From: a virus
Virus record (IMG/VR): IMGVR_UViG_3300024518_001520
Coordinates: 1 to 41,657 of that record
Reading direction: 5' to 3' (one strand)
Length of the DNA stretch: 41,657 bases
The notes under the pieces were generated by a model. That model was given only the letters and a program-made list of their open reading frames with translations, was not told where the DNA came from and did no database searches. Positions 28,201-36,681 of the stretch are shown in pieces; position 1 is the first letter of the stretch; the number at the start of each line of letters is the position of its first letter. The position numbers and the translations under genes are program-made.

Positions 28201-28605
28201 ACGAACACCGCCTCTAGCAGCAGCCCTTGCACCTAATCCAGCCAATCCACCTATAAAAGGAACAGCAGCACCGACTTCTTCCAATGTTCTACCAAATACC
28301 TTTTCGTAAAAACCTCGTTCATTTGAAGGGATAGAACCACTCATTCCCATAGAATGAAATATAGTCAACCAATCGTTTACGCCAAGAACTGGGTTTTTTG
28401 TTTCCGTTACCCCTAACTTATTTAAAGTTAAAGAAACTAATTGAGATGGTAATCCAAGAGAAAAGGCCAATCCCTTACTGAAATCTCCCTTACCTATGTT
28501 CATTAATCTACCAACAGTAGACGTAGGAGCAGAGGCCCTAGCTTCAATAAGTTCCATATCCTTTTTTAAGTTGTTTGGAAGAAACTCTGGGTTAATTCTA
28601 ACCAT
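25267..28605 (-). CDS. Very large internal virion (ejection) protein, 1112 aa
   Basis: No catalytic motif is recognised. The N-terminus carries Gly/Ala-rich hydrophobic stretches (TLEEVGAAVPFIGGLAGLGARAAARGG, ELGFTVGAGAGAGVMQQVIPDS, LLGPLSFTALKGLAKII); the rest is long charged helices. Podovirus ejection proteins that leave the capsid with the DNA and cross the envelope look like this. It has AGGAGGAGG before its ATG, overlapping the previous stop as TAATG, and lies in a run of three giant genes between the fibre region and the lysis genes, the usual place. Role assigned by architecture and position. Confidence 0.7.
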   Translation of the reverse strand: MVRINPEFLPNNLKKDMELIEARASAPTSTVGRLMNIGKGDFSKGLAFSLGLPSQLVSLTLNKLGVTETKNPVLGVNDWLTIFHSMGMSGSIPSNERGFYEKVFGRTLEEVGAAVPFIGGLAGLGARAAARGGVRAMGREGQGFFKKAFTDPAGYTRQRAVPEFGKVFSEGKGFFPKATNLQNLGRARKQIIPRLRESGQSLMEQIGADPLRATTRELGFTVGAGAGAGVMQQVIPDSILAEMSGQLLGPLSFTALKGLAKIIPTKMRLVNWSQSMKSLAEQGDATVAEWQKNKLKELSPYLAEGDPRVIGKYEDVGVSALRHTPEGAKERFGLAEKAGLIGEGIDPSVTTAGLNPGYINMKSSLDTLVDSNILNEAQKQFLLAQPDISQKRIAEFIQSITPSYSETMTIGAAAQRTFKKKIKEFKEDIKRVEKGMGSEMGFLQPIKSRKAMGAKIRKDTIQKFDNSIDEWRKIGDETGVNQAKVFLPEDSIIATQSIVNDFNRLVRSTEGIDFIGKDTIKGITEDLLDGRGFLILKMLGQRVQREMLNIGAKTYKSATAVESFRNLAQFKKRINDMIDSISDEALRLPGPEPAFPTSFANKAILQSRENILDRIQKGETYKGVSAEDLIDPNQSKTILDDLSKQDAQPMIDAEIARLRGDSEINVALELGSLSPETAAKLNIPINASLSERFDAYKKAYFLNHINAFKRGYPQELMRKGPFGFRYTEDEVVAMLHIKPTRQGGATLMEDYIRVHGFDTEDIERGLLHDLWEKTVEIKKGNKVWNTDKAEKWLEDYREVLEVANIDPDKFIANRIESYKMLADERLRISKREQEWTKGTFVEQLVKKGTYDEAYQPVEIVKKALNEPLYMDKLIKDLRGNRPALQGLRTHVFSLIANQGEAKEMYKLLRQHEPSLEKLFGTTKAGKEHLKNLKDIMVLKEMSEVRPSVKPKGGQPLDIMGEVSGWMGTTPAMLGNMLWVLHSRFLPARFVYSRLGLNFFKRIGKDKWNDTIKNIMLDPTIAKDLNRAIGGTTTPYPERLTALRKTYINLLNLGLENRVDILENLSQVIPHEDDKRFKKMSVDYLRQLQNDDYKLKKIDPPTNRLEFNVVPTK

Positions 28606-30413
28606 TATTTACCTCCTCCTATCAATACGCCTGGCCCACCTCTAGGAGGGACATACTTTGGCTTACCTTTTCCAACCTTTACTTTTTTTCTTGCTTCTAC
28701 ATCAAACTGTTTTTTTGCAAGAGCCTCTGATACTGTTTGGCCTTCTGGCCTACCATATTTTTTAGAGTGAGCAGATTTTTCTTTTGCTCTATAAATAGCC
28801 ATCTCTTTTTTAGTCATATTTCTTGTTATTGGTTCCCATCCCATTCTAGTACATACTGCTAGTTGTTCTGTTTTTTGATCGTAGTATGTGCCAGGCTGGC
28901 GTGGCTTACCATTTTCAAAACCACAAACCCCTTCAATTCCTTGATTTGCTCTTTGTTGTTCCAAAACATCTCTTTCGTCTTGTAGTTTTTCAAATTGGTT
29001 GAGATTTGATCTAACATCTCCTATTGTGGTAATCGCATCTTCTATTCTTTTTGCTTCTTGACAAGCCTTTGTTCGTTGTGTAGCAGTAACTAAGTTGGCT
29101 CCTTGAAACTTACTTGGAGCAGTACATACAGATAACTTTAATCTGTGTTCCCTTTCTAACATTTTTTGTATAGGAACTAATTTACCCAAAATTGCCACAT
29201 CATTGGTTCCAGCAGCATCTAAATTACCACTTAAATTATCTATTAATGACCACTCTCTTTCGGAAATTCTAGCTTCTGATTTTAAAAGTTTTAACATAGT
29301 TAAAGTGTTTATTTTAAATTTATTCCTTACACTCTCTAATTTAGCGTTTGATAATCTATTAGAAATTTGACCACCCCATCTACTAAATAAATCTCTTGTC
29401 TTACCACCAAGACCAAATACACTCACAAAGCCTGGGGAGGACTTCAATAAAGTTCTTGAAAGAGAATCTTGGAAACCAGCTTCTTTCAAATATTTGTAAT
29501 TTTTGTAATTTTTAGTTACTTCGTTTGCCTTTCTTTGATAAAAATTATTACCATCTTTATCTATAACCAAAGCACCATCTGAAAGACTTATTTCATTTAA
29601 TCCAAAATGCTTCATAAGTTTTTCTCTAGTGTCTATTCCTTGGTCCTTCTTTTTACCTTCTTGCATCATTTTGATAACTTCTGCTGGACTTTTGCCAGTA
29701 ACTCTTGACATATATTCTACTTTTTGTTCATAAGCACTTTTCTTAGGAGGTCCTTTCATCATAGCCTTTAGAAAAGTAGGACCTAACGCTTTATCACCAG
29801 CCAATACTCCCATAGCCTTGCTTCTTTGTTGACTCAAATCTGTCAACTTTTGCTGATATGGACCTAAAATTGTTTCTTGTCTTTCTTTTAATGCCTCCTC
29901 CATAAATTTAGGAGAAAGAGCACCTCTTTCAATAGCCAGTTGCATTATTTTTTTATCTTGTGGGCTTAATTCACTTACCTCACTTAAAGGAGAATCTTTT
30001 TTAAATTGATCCATAGCTTCTTTAGGAAGGGGAATATCGCCACCTAACCCACCCTTAATGAAATCTTGTTCATATTGTTCTTGTTGTTTTCTTTCTTGCG
30101 TTTTCTTTTGAGCAAACTGTTCTAAATTTGCTTTTGTTTCTGCTTGTAATTTAGGTATTTTTTCTCTTGCATCAATCCAATTTCTAGCAGCTTCTATTCT
30201 GTCTTTTCTGTCTTTAATTTTTGCATCTAATTTACGTTTCTCAGCTTTTTCAGCAATATCTACTTTTCTTTTACTTAACGCCAAAGTTTCTTTTTGCAGT
30301 TGCAAAAGTTCGTTTTTTCTTTTCTGTTCCTTGTCTTGTCTGCTTTTGAGTTCACGTTGGGCCATAGCCTTTTCAAGCCCTTGCAAAGCACCTACTAAAT
30401 ATGGAGATACCAT
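28605..30413 (-). CDS. Large helical internal virion protein, 602 aa
   Basis: Not recognised by motif. The first 120 residues are an intense Lys/Glu/Gln coiled coil (REKSRQ-like repeats such as KRKNELLQLQKETLALSKRKVDIAEKAEKRK). Later parts are helical (YEQKVEYMSRVTGKSPAEVIKMMQEGKKKDQG) with a Cys-containing segment (CTAPSKFQG, CQEAKRIED, CGFENGKPRQPGTYYDQKTEQLAVC) and a Gly/Pro-rich tail ending GGPGVLIGGGK. A middle member of the three-gene ejection-protein set is the most likely role. GAGGATTAATT precedes the ATG. Confidence 0.68.
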   Translation of the reverse strand: MVSPYLVGALQGLEKAMAQRELKSRQDKEQKRKNELLQLQKETLALSKRKVDIAEKAEKRKLDAKIKDRKDRIEAARNWIDAREKIPKLQAETKANLEQFAQKKTQERKQQEQYEQDFIKGGLGGDIPLPKEAMDQFKKDSPLSEVSELSPQDKKIMQLAIERGALSPKFMEEALKERQETILGPYQQKLTDLSQQRSKAMGVLAGDKALGPTFLKAMMKGPPKKSAYEQKVEYMSRVTGKSPAEVIKMMQEGKKKDQGIDTREKLMKHFGLNEISLSDGALVIDKDGNNFYQRKANEVTKNYKNYKYLKEAGFQDSLSRTLLKSSPGFVSVFGLGGKTRDLFSRWGGQISNRLSNAKLESVRNKFKINTLTMLKLLKSEARISEREWSLIDNLSGNLDAAGTNDVAILGKLVPIQKMLEREHRLKLSVCTAPSKFQGANLVTATQRTKACQEAKRIEDAITTIGDVRSNLNQFEKLQDERDVLEQQRANQGIEGVCGFENGKPRQPGTYYDQKTEQLAVCTRMGWEPITRNMTKKEMAIYRAKEKSAHSKKYGRPEGQTVSEALAKKQFDVEARKKVKVGKGKPKYVPPRGGPGVLIGGGK

Positions 30414-30415
30414 AA

Positions 30416-33160
30416 TTAATCCTCCGATTCTACATAGCGATCGTCTTTAATAAATTCAACCTTTAACTTTTGAGGTATTAATCCAGAAACATTTCTCCAC
30501 GTTAAAGGTACTTTTTGGTATAATTGTCTTGCCTGTTCTTTCAATGCCATTATTTGATCTTGAAAAGCCCAAATATCATCTTGTTCTTGATGTTCTATAT
30601 CTTTTATTCTCTTATTTATTGTATGTATTTGACGAATGGCAGGATTTTCTTTAAAAAATTTATTAGTATAAAAAGATACCGCATCTTCTGTTTGTTCCCT
30701 AGACATCTCTCCTTTTAAACCAGCCATAAATATTGGTTTCAAATCTGGAATTAGTTCGCTATAGAATTGTTGTTTTCCTAACCATTTCTGACTTGTATTT
30801 TGAACATCAGGATCAGAATGTTTGTAATCAATCCCAGCTTCTCTACCAAAGTCTTGTCCACGTTTTGATAGAGAGTCTCCACCCATTACTGACCTTCTAG
30901 GGTCTTCTGTATATATTTTACCTAAATCAGTAAGTTCATCTGTCAATGTAAAGTGTCCGCTAGCTTCATCAAGAGCAGGGGAACGCCTTTTATTCCCAGC
31001 CATCCACAAACCGCCAGGAACAAAGTTAAACGGAGAACTACCATATAAATTTCTTTTTTCTTCTACTTCAGCTTTAGCCCTAGATTTCTTTCTTTCCATA
31101 GTCCCAATACTAGAAAGAATCATTGGAATAGCTATCATAGAAGCTCCAAGAACGCTTGGTGCTGCTGCTGCTAATGTAATTGCTTTAGTTTTAGCAGCTA
31201 GTGCTACTTTTACAGATGCACCCTTTGCAATAGCAGCAGCGTATGCGGTATTTCCAGCTGCTGCAATAGTGGCTGGTGTTGCTGTTGTCCAAGCAATTTC
31301 AGGAAGTGTTCCTTTCGCTAATGCACCTACTGTAGATTGAAAACTAGGTAACGCAGAAGACAATATTTTTTTACCGGCAAAACCTAATGGGTCTTTGGCA
31401 ATACTTTTTAATCCATCTTTTCCTCTAAGGGCAGTTAATGCGAGACTTCCGACTGTTGAGGGGGATACAACGCCTCCAAGTGCTTCGCTTATTGCTTTTG
31501 TTGCTTGTCCACCTAATCCTTTTATTCCGCTATACGCACCACCTGTAGCAGTATCTAACGCTTTTGTAGTTAAATCTCCTACAGTTCTTTTTGCACTACC
31601 AACTGCTTTCATTCCAGCATCTAACGCTTGAAATGGTAATTTTGCGATATCACCAGCGGTACTCAATAAGTCAGTTCCACTCTCTGGCAGATAATTACCA
31701 GCGTCTGACAATAAGCTAGCATATTCTGTTCCTATCTTACCTTCGTCTAACAATTTTTTTGTTATTTCAGCGTTTGCAAATCCTTGATCCATCGATTTTT
31801 GCATCTCCTCTGACATACCTGTACTAGAAAGGCCAGAGGTTTTGCCAAAAGGCACATTATCATCGCCACCTAAAGCAAAATCATAATCATCTATTATATC
31901 AAAACTTCCTGTGTCAAAAGTTTCAGCACCTAACATATATGGGAATTCTTCAGGAGTAATCATATAATCCATAGGACCTTCTCCATACATTGTTCCACCT
32001 TCTTCTTCTAACATTCCTGCTGTAAGTCCCTCTAAAAAATAATTATCTATATCTTGATTTGTACTTGCATCATTTAATACTAAGTTTGCTAAACTTCTTT
32101 CACTTGCTTCTCTTTGTTGTCTTTGTAATTGCTCTAAAATAGTTTCCGTTCCTAGAACTGGTGTTCCCTCGAAAGCGAAATCATCTGCTCCATCATATCC
32201 AGAAAAACCTCCTCCGTAACTTGGAGGCATTTGCATACTTGCTTCATCCATACCTGTTCCAAATGGAGAAGTACCTCCATACATACCACCACCTTCTCCT
32301 GCTAACATTTGTTCTTGTGTTGGTAAAAACTGTTGATTAAATTGATCGGTTGCTGTATCAGGGACTATACTTGAATCAAAGCCTGTTCCATATGGAGAAG
32401 TATAACCAAGGTTTCCTTGCATAGAAAATTCATCGTCATTACCATACCCACTAAAAGAAGAAGGTAATGGAGTCATAGTTTGACCTGGTGCTAACAAACC
32501 ATCTGCTTCTTCATCAACAATATCTCCATACCTTCCATACTGCATCATTTCTGGAGTAACCATCGAAGTATCACCACCACCACCACCAAACAATCCTGAT
32601 ATACCACCTATAGCTTTTTGCAGTAATCCTTCTTGTCCCGTCCCTCCAAATATTGCCCTAGAAAGAGGATTATCTTTCCCTAATAAACCTACACCAGCCG
32701 AAGCTAATGCAGTTTTCATTAACTGATCTTGTGCTCTCTGTTTTTCAGTAACATCTTCTTCTCTTTCAAAACGTCTTCTTTCTTCACCACCTCTTTGCAC
32801 AGCACGATCTCTTGCTAAATTCTGTAAAGCAATTTGAGCATTAATAGGGTCAATTTCAGCAAGAGTTTTTGCTCTATCAATAGCAATCTGCCTATCTAAA
32901 GCTGCCTGTCCTACATCTTCTAATTGAAGGCCACTTCCACTCAATCCCCTTCTTGCTAATGGTTGAGCAGCCCTTCTTATTTGCTCTGGGATGCCTTTCT
33001 CTAATTCTGTTACTTGCCTTTGTCTTTGTTGACGAATGGCTCCAGGCAGTTGTTTCTGTGCTTCGGGTATGCCAGACATCCAATCCAAATACCCTTGCGA
33101 CTCGTATGGATTTACTCCAGTTTGGAGTGCAGCCATCGCAGCCGATTCTAAATTAGCCAT
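30416..33160 (-). CDS. Large internal virion protein with membrane-active segment, 914 aa
   Basis: The N-terminus (MANLESAAMAALQTGVNPYESQGYLDWMSGIPEAQKQL) and the following Arg/Gln-rich helices resemble an opening seen in internal proteins of many podovirus-like phages. Residues 200-470 are low in complexity (Gly, Met, Tyr, Phe, Asp) and look disordered. Residues 560-690 are Ala-rich and hydrophobic (TPATIAAAGNTAYAAAIAKGASVKVALAAK, VLGASMIAIPMILSSIG), suited to inserting in a membrane. The last 200 residues are charged helices. First gene of the ejection-protein set. Confidence 0.68.
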   Translation of the reverse strand: MANLESAAMAALQTGVNPYESQGYLDWMSGIPEAQKQLPGAIRQQRQRQVTELEKGIPEQIRRAAQPLARRGLSGSGLQLEDVGQAALDRQIAIDRAKTLAEIDPINAQIALQNLARDRAVQRGGEERRRFEREEDVTEKQRAQDQLMKTALASAGVGLLGKDNPLSRAIFGGTGQEGLLQKAIGGISGLFGGGGGDTSMVTPEMMQYGRYGDIVDEEADGLLAPGQTMTPLPSSFSGYGNDDEFSMQGNLGYTSPYGTGFDSSIVPDTATDQFNQQFLPTQEQMLAGEGGGMYGGTSPFGTGMDEASMQMPPSYGGGFSGYDGADDFAFEGTPVLGTETILEQLQRQQREASERSLANLVLNDASTNQDIDNYFLEGLTAGMLEEEGGTMYGEGPMDYMITPEEFPYMLGAETFDTGSFDIIDDYDFALGGDDNVPFGKTSGLSSTGMSEEMQKSMDQGFANAEITKKLLDEGKIGTEYASLLSDAGNYLPESGTDLLSTAGDIAKLPFQALDAGMKAVGSAKRTVGDLTTKALDTATGGAYSGIKGLGGQATKAISEALGGVVSPSTVGSLALTALRGKDGLKSIAKDPLGFAGKKILSSALPSFQSTVGALAKGTLPEIAWTTATPATIAAAGNTAYAAAIAKGASVKVALAAKTKAITLAAAAPSVLGASMIAIPMILSSIGTMERKKSRAKAEVEEKRNLYGSSPFNFVPGGLWMAGNKRRSPALDEASGHFTLTDELTDLGKIYTEDPRRSVMGGDSLSKRGQDFGREAGIDYKHSDPDVQNTSQKWLGKQQFYSELIPDLKPIFMAGLKGEMSREQTEDAVSFYTNKFFKENPAIRQIHTINKRIKDIEHQEQDDIWAFQDQIMALKEQARQLYQKVPLTWRNVSGLIPQKLKVEFIKDDRYVESED

Positions 33161-33168
33161 AGTTCCCC

Positions 33169-34116
33169 CTATGCTACTAAGTTATATCTTGGAAGTTCAT
33201 TCTTCCATACGCCACTCATGGTAGCGTTCATTACTTCAATTCCTTTAGTTTCTTCTAGTAGAACACCTTCTACCTTATAAAAATTCTTATCGCCTTTATT
33301 ATGACAACGAACAACCGATAATCCTTTATCCCTTAACTCATCTGCTATACCTACAATCGCTGTTCGGTACATCATCCCAGTGATATACCAAAGCTGTTTG
33401 CCATTGTGATAACTGATAGGTTGCTTGTTAATCGCTTCTTCGTGATCAAAATCTTTTAATACATATTTATTATCAATGTAGTCGTATTGATCTACTCGAT
33501 ACTTACCACCAGTGAAGGTTTGGTCTAACCCTGTTAAGATAATGGGATTGCAACCCATATAGGCTGCTAACCGAATAGCGTTAGGGCCTACCGAACCACT
33601 AGTGGGAATACCTACATAGTCTCGGTACATATACCACATATACTTTTTAAACCATGCTTCCTCTGGATCGAAAGCACTGAACCCATATACCTTCCCTTTC
33701 GTTTTCCAAAACTTTACCATCTCTGGCAAAACAAAGGTCGCACATATCAATGTAACATCATCTATGGGAAGGTTCCCTATTCTCTTTGGTTCATATTGAC
33801 CATCAAAAATATGTACATAGTCTGGTTTAATACCATTCTTCATTAACAGACTCATAGAACTATTGGTACTGATAACCAACCCATCAAAGTTCTTTATATG
33901 AGGTATTGTATCTTCAAGGCTAGGTCCTGATCCTGTAATCAATGCAGGTTTGTTTTTATGTGCCATGAACAAGTTAGAAAAGTTTTCTTCTTCGCCTAAC
34001 AGTTTACTTCCATAGTTAGTTGCAGTATTGGATATCCATTTGTGTAACCAACCTTGCATTATCTTTTCGTTCCTAGCTTTTAACTGTTCCTTCTTTAGAA
34101 GACCTGCGTTATCCAT
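33169..34116 (-). CDS. Maf/MptE-like (DUF115) glycosyltransferase-type protein
   Basis: About 315 residues. The DUF115/MptE-like core is seen in KPALITGSGPSLEDTIPHIKNF, VISTNSSMSLLMKNGIKPDYVHIFDGQYEP, and PTSGSVGPNAIRLAAYMGCNPIILTGLDQTFTGGKYRVD. In bacteria this fold is shared by Maf (motility accessory factor) proteins that transfer nonulosonic acids to flagellin, and by MptE-like pterin kinases. A glycosyltransferase role fits the phage's other sugar genes and its place next to the fibre and ejection genes. ATG 34116 with GAGGTGTAT before it is preferred over a GTG two codons upstream. Confidence 0.82.
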   Translation of the reverse strand: MDNAGLLKKEQLKARNEKIMQGWLHKWISNTATNYGSKLLGEEENFSNLFMAHKNKPALITGSGPSLEDTIPHIKNFDGLVISTNSSMSLLMKNGIKPDYVHIFDGQYEPKRIGNLPIDDVTLICATFVLPEMVKFWKTKGKVYGFSAFDPEEAWFKKYMWYMYRDYVGIPTSGSVGPNAIRLAAYMGCNPIILTGLDQTFTGGKYRVDQYDYIDNKYVLKDFDHEEAINKQPISYHNGKQLWYITGMMYRTAIVGIADELRDKGLSVVRCHNKGDKNFYKVEGVLLEETKGIEVMNATMSGVWKNELPRYNLVA

Positions 34117-34133
34117 ATACACCTCTAGGGCGG

Positions 34134-34367
34134 TTAATCGTGATTCTTATCTTTAATTTGATCAACCAGTATGCCATGTATCTTTCCTACTTTATCTGCT
34201 ATAGACCTCTGTCTCATGTCCATACTCTGTACCATTTTCTCATTGGAATCGACACGCACTTCCAATTTCCTACCTTCTGGTAAAGGGTAAGCATACAGTT
34301 GCAATACAATATATAAACCACCTATTAACGCTACAAACGCACTTATGCAAACCCCTAAATTATTCAT
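34134..34367 (-). CDS. Membrane-anchored coiled-coil protein, 77 aa
   Basis: An N-terminal hydrophobic helix (LGVCISAFVALIGGLYIVLQLYAY, residues 4-27) is followed by a charged region (EGRKLEVRVDSNEKMVQSMDMRQRSIADKVGKIHGILVDQIKDKNHD). The plan, one membrane helix plus coiled stalk, resembles holins, inner spanins or fibre-region membrane proteins. The distance from the lysis cluster argues against the spanin role. It starts one base from the end of the 31-residue gene. Confidence 0.65.
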   Translation of the reverse strand: MNNLGVCISAFVALIGGLYIVLQLYAYPLPEGRKLEVRVDSNEKMVQSMDMRQRSIADKVGKIHGILVDQIKDKNHD

Positions 34368-34368
34368 T

Positions 34369-34464
34369 CTATAGTCCTATTTGATAAATAACGATACCAG
34401 TGATGATACCGATAACGACTGCGACAATGCTACACGTACATGGAAATTTGCAGTTGCAGTTCAT
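34369..34464 (-). CDS. Cys-rich 31-aa membrane peptide
   Basis: A tiny frame beginning MNCNCKFPCTC and then a hydrophobic helix SIVAVVIGIITGIVIYQIGL. The four cysteines in nine residues look like a metal site or palmitoyl-type cluster at the membrane edge. A good AAAGGAAATAAATT stands before the ATG and the gene fills exactly the gap between its neighbours, so I regard it as real. Function unknown. Confidence 0.6.
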   Translation of the reverse strand: MNCNCKFPCTCSIVAVVIGIITGIVIYQIGL

Positions 34465-34476
34465 AATTTATTTCCT

Positions 34477-34821
34477 TTATTCTGGTTTCGGAAAATCAGT
34501 TCGTACTTTATTGTAAGCCTCTATATATGCCATCCATTTATCGCTTCTAGTTAAGATTTCTTTCTCAGTATATGCTTCGACAAAATCACTAAACGTAGGA
34601 TACGCTTTTTCTCTATTTCTTTTATATTCCTCGTTAGTATATTTAGTTTCTAGCTCTGCTTTTTTATCTAATATTTGTTGCTTAGTAATGTTATTGGGGT
34701 TTCCATCTTCCCATGTTACTTTTTCTATTTCTTCCCCTTGCACAGTTACTTTTGCGTTTGGAGCTAAAGCTAAAATTGCATCAATAATATATACTTTGAT
34801 TTCTTCTTGAATGTCTGACAT
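34477..34821 (-). CDS. Putative tail-fibre assembly protein, 114 aa
   Basis: The sequence KAELETKYTNEEYKRNREKAYPTFSDFVEAYTEKEI and the ending KVRTDFPKPE resemble short phage proteins coded directly downstream of fibre genes that are thought to be fibre chaperones or assembly factors (XkdW-like). The N-terminal half (EEIKVYIIDAILALAPNAKVTVQGEEIEKVTWEDG) is a small beta-alpha domain. It follows the fibre stop by one base, so co-translation with the fibre is likely. Confidence 0.68.
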   Translation of the reverse strand: MSDIQEEIKVYIIDAILALAPNAKVTVQGEEIEKVTWEDGNPNNITKQQILDKKAELETKYTNEEYKRNREKAYPTFSDFVEAYTEKEILTRSDKWMAYIEAYNKVRTDFPKPE

Positions 34822-34822
34822 C

Positions 34823-36673
34823 TTATGCTCCTATTTCTGATATAATCATAATGCCTGTGCCTCGACTTATCATCTTAGCGGTTCCACCAGCAGTCCTGAT
34901 CTGCACTGTATATGTTACTGCTCCTGCTGTATTCGGTGAGTCTTTCATTGACCCACTTAAAGGAAAGTGCAAATCAAAGTTTCCAGTAGCTAATCCTTCA
35001 GCGTATTCACCACCCCATGAATGAATTGATGAAGTTCCTCTCTCTAACCCAATGTCAGCCCACGTTCCTCTGGTTCCACCAAGATTGAAAGTTCCTGCCC
35101 ATTCAACAATTACAACAGAAGAAGAAGCGGAAGGTGTGATTCCTAGAGTTAAATTAGTGTCTACATAAGATGATGATGTGGTAGTTGTAACACTCGTGGT
35201 TGACATATTTACAACTTGTAATACTTTTCCACCAGCACCAGATAATGATCCTCCAACTGTAAGATTACCTGCTACAGTTACGTCTGACCCATGAACTGTC
35301 AATGCTACTAGTTCAGAGTTGTCCTTATAAGAAACCATACTTATTTGTGAATCTATCGAGGTATTGGTAACATCGGCAAATTTACAATTAACACCACCAA
35401 TATGACGTTTAGCACCAGCCGAATCATTACCATACCAACGTATTCTACCAGTCTGATCATTATCAGCAGGACTTGCACTGTTTCTGTAGAACGCCATCCC
35501 TGGGCCTTCGCCTGCACCACCATCAGTACTTTCTATTAAAACATGATCTACATCGGCTCCAGTAGCTTTAAAATGAGCCATACTTGCTCCTGAGCCATTT
35601 ACTAACAAATGATCCATTGTCGCTGTAGCAGATACAGATATAGTTCCACTAGTTTTGATATTACCCAATGTCGCTGTTCCTGATACCACTATGCTAGCGT
35701 AAGTAGAAGTTCCTCCACTAACAGCAGCCCATGAAATATCAACACCATCTGTTGTTAATACTGTAGAAGTAGAACCTACTGTCAATGCTGCTGGATCACC
35801 AGAAGCATCACCATAAATAATCTTTCCTCTCGCCAATCCTGCCATCTTCGCAAGAGTTACTGCATTGTCTTGAATATCTGCTGTCTCAATAGTGTTGTTA
35901 GGGAATAAGGGTACAGTAGAGAAGGTAGCAGTTCCACTCACTAACATCGCACCTAATGTCGCAGTACCACTTACAATAATAGATTTTAAAGTAGCTGTGC
36001 CACTTATAATCATGTTTCCTATCGTTGCAGTGCCACTCACTACTATTCGAGGTAACGTAACAGTATTGCTTACCTTTAAATCACCAATGGTAGCAGTTCC
36101 ACTTACTACGATTGACTTTAAAGTTGCTGTACCACTCGCTATAATATTACCAAGTGTGGCTGTTCCTGATACCACTAAGTTCGGTATGGTAACTGTGTTG
36201 GATACTTTCAAATCTCCGACAGTCGCAGTGCCACTACATACCAGACCACTTATCGTAGCAGTTCCTGATACGACCAATGTACCTAGCGTAGCCAATGCAC
36301 CCAATGTCGCAGTACCTGACACTTTAAGATTGCCGACAGTAGCACTAGCTATGACAGTCATTTTGCCGATTTCGGCAACTCCGCCACTAGCGGTGATAGT
36401 TACTGTAGCAGAACTACCTACAGCAATCGTTTGTGTTGTTGTTCCCAATGTAATTGTGGAAGACAAAGACATAAGCACATTCGTAGAGAATGAAGCTGTA
36501 GTCGCTGAGGCAAGATCAAGTTTAGCTGCCTTAATTCCTGCCGAAGAATCTATGTTGTCGTTGTCTAAATTTCCATTAACGAGAGTATATAAAGTAGTCT
36601 CGTTATCTGTAACTTCGGCTGGTTGAATAACATCACCAGCAGTGTAAGTGTAAGGGCGAGAAACTGTTCCCAT
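34823..36673 (-). CDS. Tail fibre / receptor-binding protein with 11-residue repeats
   Basis: 616 residues. Residues 1-60 form a short conserved head (TAGDVIQPAEVTDNETTLYTLVNGNLDNDNIDSSAGIKAAKL). Residues 136-256 are eleven 11-residue repeats (SGTATLGNIIA type), likely a beta-helical or trimeric beta shaft. A connector GKIIYGDASGDPAALTVGS, frequent in phage fibres, follows. The C-terminal 130 residues (VLQVVNMSTTSVTTTTSSSY, then VEWAGTFNLGGTRGTWADIGLERG, ending MIISEIGA) look like a jelly-roll tip for receptor contact. No peptidase or lyase motif is visible. Downstream is its putative chaperone. Confidence 0.85.
   Translation of the reverse strand: MGTVSRPYTYTAGDVIQPAEVTDNETTLYTLVNGNLDNDNIDSSAGIKAAKLDLASATTASFSTNVLMSLSSTITLGTTTQTIAVGSSATVTITASGGVAEIGKMTVIASATVGNLKVSGTATLGALATLGTLVVSGTATISGLVCSGTATVGDLKVSNTVTIPNLVVSGTATLGNIIASGTATLKSIVVSGTATIGDLKVSNTVTLPRIVVSGTATIGNMIISGTATLKSIIVSGTATLGAMLVSGTATFSTVPLFPNNTIETADIQDNAVTLAKMAGLARGKIIYGDASGDPAALTVGSTSTVLTTDGVDISWAAVSGGTSTYASIVVSGTATLGNIKTSGTISVSATATMDHLLVNGSGASMAHFKATGADVDHVLIESTDGGAGEGPGMAFYRNSASPADNDQTGRIRWYGNDSAGAKRHIGGVNCKFADVTNTSIDSQISMVSYKDNSELVALTVHGSDVTVAGNLTVGGSLSGAGGKVLQVVNMSTTSVTTTTSSSYVDTNLTLGITPSASSSVVIVEWAGTFNLGGTRGTWADIGLERGTSSIHSWGGEYAEGLATGNFDLHFPLSGSMKDSPNTAGAVTYTVQIRTAGGTAKMISRGTGIMIISEIGA
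35906..36268 (-). repeat. 33-bp repeat array encoding the fibre shaft
   Basis: Eleven units of 33 bases encode SGTAT...-type 11-residue repeats with serine at residues 136, 147, 158 and so on to 246. A higher-order 132-base (44-residue) unit is visible, with SNTVT replacing SGTAT every fourth repeat. Such arrays change length by unequal recombination. This coding array explains repeated words on both strands; it is not CRISPR. Confidence 0.85.
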
Positions 36674-36681
36674 AATAACTC

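Noticed and set aside
35906-36270. CRISPR-like repeats
   Set aside because: The repeats are in frame, 33 bases with no spacers, and encode the fibre shaft.
35892-36626. 244-codon open frame on the + strand
   Set aside because: It is the antisense of the fibre repeat array; its Val/Pro/Thr repeats mirror the fibre code and it has no ribosome binding site.
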